A program made the position numbers and the translations under genes. Shown in pieces: positions 32,990 through 44,079 of a stretch of DNA of 64,000 nt. Each line of letters opens with the position of its first letter. Within the stretch, counting starts at the first letter, position 1. Origin of the DNA: Podospora comata (taxonomy: Eukaryota; Ascomycota; Sordariomycetes; Sordariales; Podosporaceae); NCBI GenBank assembly GCA_017354895.1, contig CP071496.1:1612001-1676000 (forward strand), read 5' to 3'. The notes under the pieces were generated by a model. The model ran no database searches, was not told where the DNA came from, and saw nothing but the letters and a program-made list of their open reading frames with translations.

Positions 32990-35161
32990 TATGGAGGTGT
33001 TTGCAAGGGTACTAGCTCGAGGCTGCGATGCTGAACAGAGATTATGTTTGTCTTGATGTTTGAGCAGATGGCAGGACTGGAGCAGTGATGGTAGGGAAGA
33101 GAAAGAAAAGAAGTGCAGCCTAGCTACGCGGTTGGGGGCTACCGAGCTATATACTGAAACTCAAAGGTCAGGACTGCCTTGGGGTGGCAAGTTTCCCCGG
33201 AAGGTGTGGGCGTTTGGGTGATGGCTTGGAGGTCGAGGTCGCATGACCACAACGAATAGGAAGCCAGGCTGAGGCCGGTTTCCGGAGAAGCGGGAGATGA
33301 CTTGGGGTGTCTTTGTTCCCCAGGCGCCCTGTTGACCGAGAATTGTCTTGGAAAACACCCTTGGATCAGCAGCTTTTCTCTGGGGAAATCGTGAGATGAA
33401 CCTCCAAGAAGGTTCAAAATGGCCTGGTGCGAACTGCAATGTCTCCCACAGTCCATGCAGTGCATCCCCTGGCTGCAGTAGCTTGGGTGTGATCGAAGCT
33501 TCCCCGCAGCTAATCAAGCTCTCGGGATTGGCTGCGTCACCAGACTGTCACCAATCAGAGAAAGCCATGAGCTTTCGAGATTTGGTAACGTTTTGTTTCG
33601 TGGGGGCTACCGGAATCCCCCGGAGCGACACCATCACCACCCTCCCCATTCCCAAGCCCTGTGGTTCGTTGCCGTCGTGGCCGGCAACTTTCTATTGAGT
33701 GGGGGATCGTCCGAATAGGGAAGAAACGACCCCGAAGACCCTGTGGGACACACGATCAAAGAAACGCACTGACGGGACTGACGTGGGTGGTGTATCCGAT
33801 GTTGAGTTGCCGCCGAAAAGATGCCGCCTCGACAATTCCTTTGTCTATAGGACATGAAGCTCTCATTCTGGGCCAAGAACTGTCGACACGATTATGAGAG
33901 AAGCGGGAATGCTGGGTAACTGAGATGAAGCACTGCAGCTTCGATGGGGAGAGATACACGAGGCTCAAACACATGTTCGGCGGCTCCCAAGCGTCGGTGA
34001 CCGAATCAGCACGAAGGAAGAGGGCAGACTTATTGCATCTCTGAGAAGAAACTGAGATGCTGGAAATGGCAATGAAGTGAAGTAAGATGGAATGTGGAGA
34101 TTGGCTGTCACCCAGCCGGGCTCGAAATTCCAGCCACACGCAGTTGTGTGGCAGGTGGCGGTATGCTCAGACAATCTCACTCCACTAACCCACCACAAGG
34201 CACACACGGCCAACCGTGCCAACCCACGCAACAGAGGCAACTTGCAGGATTCGACCCAGGAAGTGGAATTAAAAAGTGCTCCAATCACCCGCCGAGGCAT
34301 TCCCGTTGGCGTCTCATCCCTCCAGATCTTTTGACTTGGGGTGCCTGTCTTTTCCAATTGCTTGAACAATGCTCAGATGCTAAGAATGAATGCCGATTGG
34401 GTTTGCAGGAATTCCCGAGGGGGCAATTCGAGGTCCGAGAAGTCGAGGCCGCATTTACAAATTTGGCTGGTGTTGTCGACGGCTCCCTCGACGTGGCAAC
34501 GCCGCAATGCCCGCCAACACTTCACCAGCCTCTGCAAAGGAGCGGCCAGGCCCGGCCACGATGAGGACAGCACTACTAGTCAGCCGCCGTATCTCACCGC
34601 ATCTCCGTTTCCCGAGTATGATGGAACAATAGCGTTCGGAGCTGGTTCCAACCGGCACTTTGAAGGCAGCATTTCAGCCACACGGTGGAGGAATTCGAGG
34701 TAGGCTGTGCTGCCGTATATCCGCCAGCAACAGAATTCCTTCTGTGAATGGCTTTTGGCAGTGGGCAACCTCGAAAGCCGTCATCCACTTCGCGGTGGGT
34801 CATGCGAGGACTTCCTGACACATGAAAGCGGCACAAGGCATTCCTGATGGCCTCCCGGGATAGGGGCCTCTTGTTTATAGTGATCCTCTAGGTATTCAAA
34901 TAAGCTTTATAACCATCTCACTTTTGACGTTGCACATTCAGTCCTCATCTCACCATTTAGACGCCGTCAGCAACTCGACATTGGTGGCCTGCAGCATCTA
35001 CTCAGCCAGTGATACATACCTCTTTTGATCCTACTGATCCTCCACCTCGCACTCCTATTTAGGCCACCTTTGCGTTCGGTTCAACACTTTGGGAACCGGG
35101 AATATACCTCCTGACCTCACCTACACACAGAAAAGCGTTTTTTTCCAGCTCAACATCCATC
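32990..35161. other. gene-poor stretch, nothing recognised
   Basis: Several ORFs of 80-150 codons overlap on both strands, but none has domain-like sequence or clear start context, and they are mutually antisense. Treated as intergenic, with the last 100-200 bases as the leader of the VWA gene. Confidence 0.4.
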
Positions 35162-37719
35162 ATGGTCCGAATCAATCTTTGTAACTGGGGAAGGCCGTCT
35201 AGTATCTCGAATTCGACACTACCCCTGAGAACCCGAGAGAAGGAGGAGCTCCCAAGATCACAATCGATGCTTCAGATCCACCCTCTTGAGACCGAAGATG
35301 GTGTATTAATCAAGATTGACCCACCCAAAGAACCCGAGCTTGAAGACTTACGAGAACGAAACCATGTGCCTCTTGATTTGGTCCTCTCGATCGATGTGTC
35401 AGGCAGCATGGGTGCAGATGCACCTGTTCCAGCAAAGAACGGCACAGAAGGAGAGCATTATGGCTTGTCGGTGCTGGATCTTGTGAGGCACGCAGCCAAG
35501 ACTATCTTGGAGACATTGGACGATCATGACAGGTTGGGGATTGTGACGTTCAGCACCAGCAGCAAGGCAAGTTTACGTCTGTGTGCGCCTTAAAGACCTC
35601 AAGACTAACAACTGAAAATAGGTGGTTCGAGAACTCACATACATGACACCAGCCAACAAGGCCAAGATCCTCAAGCAGCTTGATGCGTTACAGCCGTTAT
35701 CCATGACCAATCTTTGGCATGGTATCCGTGATGGCCTCAGTTTGTTCAATAACAATCTCAAGGCAGTCAATGACCGTCGCAACCCTGGCAGTGGCCGAGT
35801 ACCGGCCTTGTTAGTTCTCACAGATGGCATGCCAAATCACCAGTGCCCAAATCAGGGATATGTCGCCAAACTCAGGCAGTGGAGTACCCTTCCTGCCTCC
35901 ATTCACACTTTTGGATTTGGGTATAGCTTGCGATCTGGTCTGCTCAAGTCGATTGCCGAGGTCGGCGGTGGCAACTACTCCTTCATTCCAGATGCCGGCA
36001 TGATTGTAAGTTTTATTATCATTTGATTTGAATTCAGAGCACTAACGAATCCAGGGAACTGTCTTTGTACATGCTGTCGCTAATCTCCAGTCAACTTTCG
36101 CAACCAATGCCGAACTCCAGCTCACCTACCCAGCGCCGCTGGAGCTCAGACAGACAACAGGCGATGCCGTGGAGAAACAACAACCATCTTCACCATCTGG
36201 GGACGACTCTCCCAATAAAACTCTCTACATCTCCCTCGGCAACCTCCAATACGGCCAATCCCGAGAAATCTACCTCAGCTACAACTGCGCCTCAGAGTAC
36301 ATCAAGTTCGTCAAGACCAGAAAAAGCTCTACCCCACTCCCAACCATCACAGCAGTCCTCAAATTTCACGAAGACACCCACTCCTTCAACCCCAACCAAC
36401 CCACCCGTCTCACCACCAAACGCAACATCACCGACCACTCCGTCTCCCTCCCCCCTGCCGAAATAGCCTACCACATCTCCCGCTCCTCCCTCATCTCCTT
36501 CATCTCCAAGTTCTTCCCCCTCGACTTCGAAAACGAGCACCAACCCCTCTCCGACCTCCCCGACGACATCCCGTCCCAACTCACCGCCCTCGTCAACTCC
36601 CTCCCCGCCGTGAAATACACCACCACCCACCCAGGCTGCAAATCCCTCCTCATCGACCTCTGCGGCCTCAACATCGACCCCTTAACCACCCCCCCCTCAT
36701 CCTGGACCGGTCAGATCGCCCTCGCCCTGACAAACACGCAATATTACTTCCGCTGGGGAAAACACTACCTCCCCTCCCTAGCCGGCGCCCACGCCCGCCA
36801 AATCTGCAACACCTTCAAAGACGCCGGCCCAAAACAATACGCAGCCCACTCCCCTTTATTCATCACCTGCAGAGACAAACTAGACGACGCGTTCGACCAC
36901 CTCCCCGCCCCAAAGCCGAGCAATGCCCTGCCACCAGTCTACGCCCGGTACCACCCCGCCTCCGATTCCCCGCCGGCGTATGACATCCAAGATTATAGAG
37001 ACGAAGGCTGGAAGTGGGGCAGCGGTGCTGGCAACAGTAGTGATGTATACAACACCGCCAACGTCACAATCAACATGTCAGATTACAATGACGAAGAAGG
37101 GGCTTGTTTTGCCGGTTTCACCCTCGTCACGTTGGCAAACGGCAACAGCGTCAAGATTGGTTCTTTGCGAAGGGGGGCAAGGGTGTTGACTCCGAGGGGC
37201 GAGAGAAAGGTTGCTGCGGTGATGAAAACCCCCGTGAGAAGAATGGGGATGACAGTTGTTCAGGGTGAACGGCAAAGGTTTTTGGTTACGGGGTGGCATC
37301 CTGTTAGGGTTGGGGAAAAGTGGGTGTTCCCGCAGGAGATGAAGGCGGGGGGGAGGGTGAGGTATACGGGGTTTATTTACTCTATTTTGCTTGAAAGGGA
37401 CGACGACGTGGAGGCGCATGCGATGATGTTGGGTGGGGGAGGGGTTTGGGGGGTTACGTTGGGGCATGGGATGACTGGTTCTTCGACCGCGGGGGATGAT
37501 GTGAGGGCTCATGGGTTCTTTGGGGATTATGACATGGTTGGGAGGGCGCTGTCGGGGCTGCAGAGACTGGGTAATGGGTTGGTCCTTGGAGGTGGGGTGG
37601 TGAGAGATCCGGTGGATGGGTTGGTGAATGGGTTCAAGAGGGCTGTGGTCACTCGGACGCCAGGGCCTGTTGCCAGAGGGAGTTGTGGGAAGCAGAGGAA
37701 GATGATGTTGTACGCTTAG
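35162..37719 (+). CDS. VWA-Vwaint-Hint domain protein
   Basis: Exons 35162-35566, 35622-36005 and 36055-37719 give 817 aa. Intron 1 is a GC-AG intron (GCAAGT donor at 35567); only this splice keeps frame and rebuilds VTFSTSSK-VVRELTYMT. Intron 2 (49 nt) is canonical. A von Willebrand A domain starts near residue 70 with a full metal-ion site: D78-x-S80-x-S82, a later Thr (SMTNLWHGI) and LTDGMPN. A Vwaint-type linking region follows (residues about 270-600). Then comes a Hint (hedgehog/intein-like) domain: C614 in GACFAGFTLVTLANG, T675-x-x-H678 in TGWHPV, and VTLGHGMTG. Hint domains break the peptide bond before their first Cys, so self-cleavage into an N-terminal VWA part and a C-terminal Hint part is predicted. 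No classical intein C-terminal Asn is seen, so hedgehog-like cleavage without ligation is more likely. Biological role unknown. Confidence 0.88.
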
Positions 37720-38086
37720 CATTTTGTATCAACAGCACATGCCTAAGTAACACTTATCTTGTATTTAAATAAATATATGTCGTCATTATCATTACATTTG
37801 GTCAGAATGTTGACAGGTGGTCAATGCTATGGAGCGTAACATGTGTGTTCAATTTGCTAGTTATCGCAAAACAGAGTTTTGATACAGCTCATGCTCATCA
37901 GATCTGTATAGGTATGACGCTACCACATATCCCATCCCAATCTGCATCCTTCAAGGTAGGTATCCTTCAGTCAGAGATAAGATAGGTTCCCCACTTGAAT
38001 CTGCTCCTCCCATTACTAGATCACCATATCCCTTCCTTGATATTGTAACAATCCATAAACATGGTCAAGCGCTGCAGTATCTTCAG

Positions 38087-39007
38087 CTACTCTCGCTTCC
38101 CATATTTCTCTGTGAGGTGATCGAGCAGCTCCTCACCCGTCTTGAACTCCCAAGCATCGCTGCTCTGATCGCTGTTCACAATCGCCTCGACAGCATCAAC
38201 AATATCCCAAAAAGCATCGCCGTCAAGGAAAAACAAGATGTAGCAGATCTTGACCTTCTCCGTTTTGAAGGTGTCTGGCTTGTCGCTCCAGGCGCGGGTG
38301 ATGTCGCGTTTCCAGAGCATAAAGTTGAAATACCGAACATACTTGTTAGGCTCGGAGCCATCAAATCGGGTGGGCTCTTTGGCGGTTTCTTTCTTTTCGG
38401 TACCGGCCATCTTTTGATCGGGCTTTGTGTCACTGGCTTCGAGGTCGGCAACCTTTCTCTTCAAGTTGCTGATCTCATGATTCAGACTGGCATTCTTGTT
38501 CTTCAAATCCCGAATTTGCTTGTTGGAGTATCCAGCCAGCTCATTCCAGATTCCAAGCAGGCTACCCAGGCCGTCAGGACGAGCAATGTGAGGGTGGTGG
38601 ATGTTGACTCCCAGATGCTAGAGGACGTCGAGCCTGGAGAGGACCTCGGGTTGGACCTCGAGGGTGGCATAGATGTTCTTGTAGAATGGCAGCGCTTTTC
38701 GGAGTCCATTCCGGACGTCGGCGATGTCCTGAGTGGACCAAGACACTGCATTTAATTGGGAGGAAAAGGATTTTGGGGGACCTCTGGGAACAGAGACGGC
38801 GCGATTGAACGGGGCTGGGCTGGTGATGGTAGAAGGAGACCCAAAAGACACTTGAACATGAGGGGCCAGCGAATTTGGGGGAGGGGTCGCGCTGGTGGAA
38901 GACATCGCGGGATTGGCTTGGGAATCGACGGCACCTTGAGGACAGTTCTCAGTCCTGTTGCTGGGAGGCGTTTGGAATCCGTTTAAGGGCTTCTGGTCAG
39001 AGGCCAT
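38087..39007 (-). pseudogene. orphan retrotransposon gag-like ORF with in-frame TAG
   Basis: One frame runs from ATG 39007 to a stop at 38087, broken only by TAG at 38618-38620 (306 codons). Residues after the TAG include a short coiled coil (NKNASLNHEISNLKRKVADL) and a Ty3/gypsy gag-like segment (PTRFDGSEPNKYVRYFNFML, VKICYILFFLDGDAFWDIV, LLDHLTEKYG). The TAG follows SRLDVL where Gln (CAG) would fit; C-to-T change is the simplest cause. The ORF ends right after the gag-like segment: no nucleocapsid knuckle, protease, reverse transcriptase or LTR is seen nearby. It is either a fragment of a dead element or a domesticated gag that was later broken. Neighbours are eL13 and the VWA-Hint gene. 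Confidence 0.65.
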
Positions 39008-39641
39008 CGTGACAGTCAAAGTCAACACACACAAGATGTTGAGCGGGAGAATCGTAGCAGAGAGAAGATGGAAGCCGGGAAATGAGTGGATTCAACCATG
39101 ATCAAGCGTGTCACTCTTAAACGGAAGGAACGATGCTCAGACAATAAAGTTCGTGAGGCAGCTAGCTACCAGCCATACTCCGTATGTCCTTCACACACTG
39201 ACAAAGGCATGGATGGTACCTCATTATGTCTAGATAGTCATTCATCACAATTCCATTCTTATCCAAAGTAATCTGGCGCAGAGAATACTGACGGGATCTC
39301 TCCAGAATCAGAGCTATGGATGCTATTGCAAATAACAGCATGATGTTGTTGCCGCTCCTTCCTTGGTGTTGATGATGTTGCAGAGTGACAGGGTGCAGGG
39401 AGAACAGCTGCTTGCCAACTGCTCTCCACCCGGCTGCCGCACAGGCCATCTGCACCGACTGCCCCACTTCCTCTGGTGCGGGCCAATCTGAATTTCACAC
39501 CGCTTTCATAGGGTTTTCAAGCCCTGCCAAAAATTTGGTGAGCGCCCTTCAAGCAGAGCCACCTCCCAAATTGCATCTTGCACGACCGGTGATACTTTCG
39601 ACAACAGAGGGACCAGAGGGGCTTGATCCACAACATTCACA

Positions 39642-40665
39642 ATGGTGAGTACCCTCGTTGTTGCAAACGACGGCATCATCGATTGCTGCCGTCGATGGCC
39701 CAATTGCTGTTTGTCGATTTACTGACCGAGTCTCTTCGAAATCCAGGCGATCAAGCACAACCAGCAGATTCCCAACAACCGTAAGCAATATCCATCTACA
39801 CATCCCAGTCCAGCGACCGACAGCGACTCCGACGAGACGATGACGATGCCAAACCCGGCCCACGAAGATTTTGGAGGAACACAGCGACTGACATCGAATT
39901 TCAGATTTCCGCAAGGATTGGCAGAGGCGCGTGCGGTGCCACTTCGACCAGGTTCGTAATCATCGATCGAGTTGGGGATAGCGGCCGATAATCTCGAAAA
40001 CACATGGGAGCCTCAATTCTGACATGATGGAAAATATAGCCCGGCAAGAAGGTCACCCGCCGTCTGGCGCGCCGTGCGAAGGCTGCTGCCGTTGCCCCTC
40101 GCCCCGTCGACAAGCTCCGCCCCATCGTCAGATGCCCGTGAGTTTATTCCAGCAGCAACGGAGGAATGTGTAGTGGAGGATGTGGTCTAACGAGATTCTG
40201 TGCAGCACCATCAAGTATAACCGCCGGACACGCCTCGGCCGTGGTTTCTCCCTCGCTGAGCTCAAGGCCGCCGGTATCCCCAAGCTTTATGCTCCCACCA
40301 TCGGCATTGCCGTCGACCCCCGCCGTGCCAACCTCTCCGAGGAGTCCCTTGCCGCCAATGTCGAGCGCCTCAAGGCCTACAAGGCCCGCTTGATCGTCTT
40401 CCCCCGCAAGTCCAACAAAGTCAAAAAGGCCGACACCCCCAAGGACCAGCAGTCCGGCGAGACCGTCAAGACCATTGCCTCCGCTTTCGGTCTTGGTGCC
40501 CCTCTTGCTCCTGGCTTGACCGAGATCTCCAAGAGCGACCTCCCCAAGAACGTCGAGGGCGGTGCCTACAAGGCCCTCCGCAAGGCCAGATCCGATGCCC
40601 GCTACCAGGGCATCCGCGAGAAGCGCGCCAAGGACAAGGCCGACGAGGAGAAGGCCAAGAAATAG
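39642..40665 (+). CDS. rpl13: 60S ribosomal protein eL13
   Basis: Five coding exons: 39642-39644, 39747-39780, 39905-39951, 40040-40137 and 40206-40665, giving 213 aa. All introns are GT-AG and all phases fit. The first coding exon is only the ATG, with the GTGAGT donor directly behind it. Recognisable eL13 sequence: AIKHNQQIPNNHFRKDWQRR, ARKVTRRLARRAKAA, RPIVRCPTIKYNRRTRLGRG, FSLAELKAAGIP, and a basic C-terminus. It is a structural part of the large cytosolic ribosomal subunit. Four introns crowd into the first 560 bases, the usual 5' bias of introns in fungal ribosomal protein genes. Codons are strongly C-ending, as expected for high expression. Confidence 0.97.
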
Positions 40666-41223
40666 GCGTCTGGTTCTTCTTTTTGTGTTGGGGTGCAACG
40701 GTTAGGAATGATTCCCTGAGGTGTTCATTGGGCTGGTTCTGCTGGTCTGCATTTCTGCTTTTCCCGGTATCCCGGACGGGAACAATAAAACGTTCTCTCT
40801 CCATGGCTGTGTAGTTCGAGGGCAGACCCTCGGGTTCGGGCAGATAACACGCATCATAGGGATTTAGAGCATTCACAAAATGAATGGACAAAGGGAAAAA
40901 AAAGCATGATTGATGGCCACACATGATTTTCGGGTGATCAGCGGTAATTGACTGGGTTTTTCTACGAATAATGGTTCAGTTATGAATGCTGTTTACATGT
41001 TTCGCTGTTACAACGCTGTACAGGTTGTCCCTCTGGAGTTTACTGCCACTGATATACCTCCATCAACTCTGAACAGTCACACATCCAGGCTTTATACGAG
41101 ATGATAGAAGCGTCCCCCCTCAGGCAAGGCAGACGGGGAGTTCGACCCCCAAGTGTTCACCTCCAACATGGTTCCAGGCGTGGGAGGTCTCGAAGACGTG
41201 CGCACATATCCCCCAGGTACCTC
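40666..41223. other. convergent intergenic region, eL13 / SmgGDS-like
   Basis: 3'UTRs of two convergent genes; no further gene seen. Confidence 0.5.
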
Positions 41224-43592
41224 CTACACCTGGCTCGTCCCCTCCCTATCCTTCACCACCAACTCCCCTCCTCTCTCTAGCACGGCCTCGACCAGCCTCC
41301 TCCTAGCAGGTGACATCTGATCTTTGAACATCCCTAGCAACATAGCCATCAGCACCAGGGCATTCTCCCTGTCAACCTTGACCATCCTCTCCGGCTGCTT
41401 CTGCGCCTGGGCGTCAGCCTGCTGAGGTTCCAGTTCCAACCCCTGGACCAACTCCGTAACTTCCTTTGTCTCTTTCTCCTCATCATTCTTACCCTGCTTC
41501 TCCTCTTCAATCTCTTCCACTCTGTTGTCACCAGTCCCAAGAAACTTGCCCACCATCTCATCATCCCCCGTCGCAGCCTTCACAATCGCCTTCAAAACCT
41601 CCTCTTCCGCTGCCGTGTCTTCCACCACCTTGAGCGCCATGTTGGACCCCTCAGGGTGTTGACTCGCCATGAGCGCCAAAACAGTAATTGCATCCGACCT
41701 GACAGACGGCCACTTTGCCTGCGTGAGCATCGTCGTAAACGACCCAGCAATAATGTCCGAGTGTGTCTTGTAGAACTCCTCCAGCTCCCCCGAGGACCCC
41801 AACACCTCAGGACCCTGAGACAAGACTCTACAAACCGCCGAAACCACCGCCCTGGCAGCCTCAAGCTTGGTAGGATCCTCGTTTGGAGAGCCAGTAGCCG
41901 AGCGGTACAACAGGTCAAGGTTCGTCCTATATGTTGCCGTCTCCCCCTGAGAAGATGACTCCGCTGAAGCCAGGCCGTTCTCATCCTTTTCGTCAGAGGC
42001 AATCGACACCGGCTTGCAAACCAACCTCACATTCTCCCTACACCCCACAAGCAACAACCTCCCCAAGCTCACAGCAGCAAACATCATACTCGGCTGACTA
42101 TTCCCAAACCCCTCCCACAACCCAGCCAAAGTCCCACTCTTCAACAACATCTCCCCCAACACCGGTTTATTCGCCGCCGGGATAGCCAAGTTCTTCGCAA
42201 ACCCCAACGCAGCATGCGTCAGCTGCAAGCTCGGCCGCTCTCCCTGCCTCACCTTCCCGGGGACTGACCTCCCCAAAATTTTCACCACCCCTTCACCAAC
42301 TCTCGGCAACAACTTCTTAGTCGACTCGTCACTCCTCCCCAAATTCCCCAAAGCCAAACAAGCCGCGTTCTGCAACTGAGGGAACTTCTCCAATTCCAAC
42401 CACCCCACCAACGTCCCCACCTCCTCACTATCAATCCCATACACATCCCCAAACCCTTCCACGTCGGTAATATCCGCAAAGAGCGTCACAAATCCATGCT
42501 GAACTTGCTTCAGCCGCTCCTTCGCCTCCTCTTCTACATCCTCCCCCGCGGTCTCAAACCTGATATACGACTGCAAAAACGCTTCTTGCAATAGCCTAAA
42601 GTTCTTGTTTTGGATAAAAAACACCTGGAGGCCTCTATTGACGAGGTAGGAGAGGGCAGAGGTGCAGATCGACAAGAAGATTTCCCGATCGAGGGGGGAC
42701 GAGAGGCGGTTTTCGTTGTTGATGGCCAGGGTGAGGAGGGCGGCGGGGGTGCGGGGGTAGCAGATTTTGAACTCGGATTCTACAAAGGGTGGGTGGCGGT
42801 TAGCTGGTTGTTATGGGCATGCGAGGAAGGGGGAAAATACCATGGTTTGTGAGGAGTTCAAGGACGGTCATGATTTGGGTGAGGTGGGCCTCGCATGCTC
42901 GGAGGCGTTCGCCGGAGATGAGGTCGATGAGGACTTTGCTTAGTGCTGCGTTGGAGACTTGGAGTTGGGCTGAGCCTAGGAGGAGTGTTAGCTCATTGAT
43001 AGGGATAGAGAGGAAGGGGAAGGGGAAGGGGGAGGGGCTTACTGTAATCTACGCAGACGTTGAGCATGGTGATGACGGCAAAAGGGAGAAGGTGGTCCTC
43101 AGAGAGAAACATCTTGAGCATGTTGGTCAGCTTGCCAGAGGCGACCACGACCTTTCTGTTCTCATCTAGACCGTTTGTCAGTACCAGGTTCACTTTGCAC
43201 ATGATGTGAAGTAGCCACTCACCATTGTCAACACAGGCATTGGCAATAACCCTCAAAGCCTGTTTGTTGAGTGGATGAGACCCTTGAAAGACACCGTCAT
43301 AGTAGACGGGAACAGTGTCCAGAAGGAATGACAGAAGCCCCGACTTCCCAATGACTTCTCTCCATGATGCTACTCACAAAGTCAGCAACGTCCCAGAAAT
43401 ATGAGCTTTGCAAAAAAACTTACGGTCTCTAGCAGCAACAGCAAATTGACCAGAAATGCAAGCGAGCGCATCTCGATCAGCGCGTGGCAAAAGTGTAACC
43501 AGCTTTCTCAGCACTGCTTCCCAGAATTTTGGCTTCTCCCCGGGGTCGCCCTTGAGAATGAGGGCAACCTGCTCTTCCAAAGGGAGAGGCAT
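41224..43592 (-). CDS. SmgGDS-like armadillo protein (RAP1GDS1 family)
   Basis: Five exons: 43592-43424, 43369-43223, 43165-43043, 42975-42841 and 42779-41224 (introns 54-67 nt, all GT-AG), giving 709 aa. Each junction restores ARM-like helices, for example ARD-PSWREVIGKSGLL and VDN-DENRKVVVASG. The repeats QNAACLALGNLGRSDESTKK, LQLTHAALGFAKNLAIPAAN and PSMMFAAVSLGRLLLVGCR resemble the armadillo repeats of SmgGDS, an atypical guanine-nucleotide exchange factor and chaperone for small GTPases with polybasic tails. Human SmgGDS is about 600 residues; here extra Glu-rich sequence near residue 640 (IEEEKQGKNDEEKETKE) lengthens it. The GTPase partner cannot be told from sequence. Confidence 0.88.
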
Positions 43593-44079
43593 CTTGGTGA
43601 TGATTCTGCGGCAGATGTGATAAACACTTATTAACGAATGTAGTGGGATGTAACTGATACCCAAGACTGATTGGTAAGATGTCGATACGGCTTCACTGTG
43701 GTGATGCTGGGCTATTGTTATTAGAAAGAGAAGAAGAGAACAGGCAGATGTTCAGCCCTCGTGTGCTTTCACTCAATTTGGTAGGGTCCAACTTCATCAG
43801 AATGGCAGTTGAAGGTCAGTTGTGACTTCCCAACATTCAAGTGCAGTCACGGTGAGCAATGTGGTCCGTGCACATGACATTTGGGGCGTTGGCCACTTCC
43901 CCCTTTATTTGGTGGATCTTGGATTATGCACCATCACGACGGCAAAAAAAAGACTGACAAAATAGACACAATTCTCATGTTGTTACATTGACACCTGAGT
44001 TTTGTCTACATTATACATGTTACACAGGGATATCCTCAGCGGTAATATACACACAGCAACCCAGCAGGTTCCGGCAGCT
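43593..44079. other. SmgGDS-like promoter and mL50 3' flank
   Basis: About 490 bases, no gene seen. The half next to 43593 should be the promoter of the SmgGDS-like gene. Confidence 0.5.

Noticed and set aside
39781-39904. possible C/D snoRNA in eL13 intron 2 (ATGACGA near the middle, CTGA near the end)
   Set aside because: The C box deviates from RTGATGA and no terminal stem was found.
41131-41150. GGGGAGTTCGACCCCC, resembling a tRNA T-arm
   Set aside because: No D-arm, anticodon arm or matching acceptor stem at the right distances.
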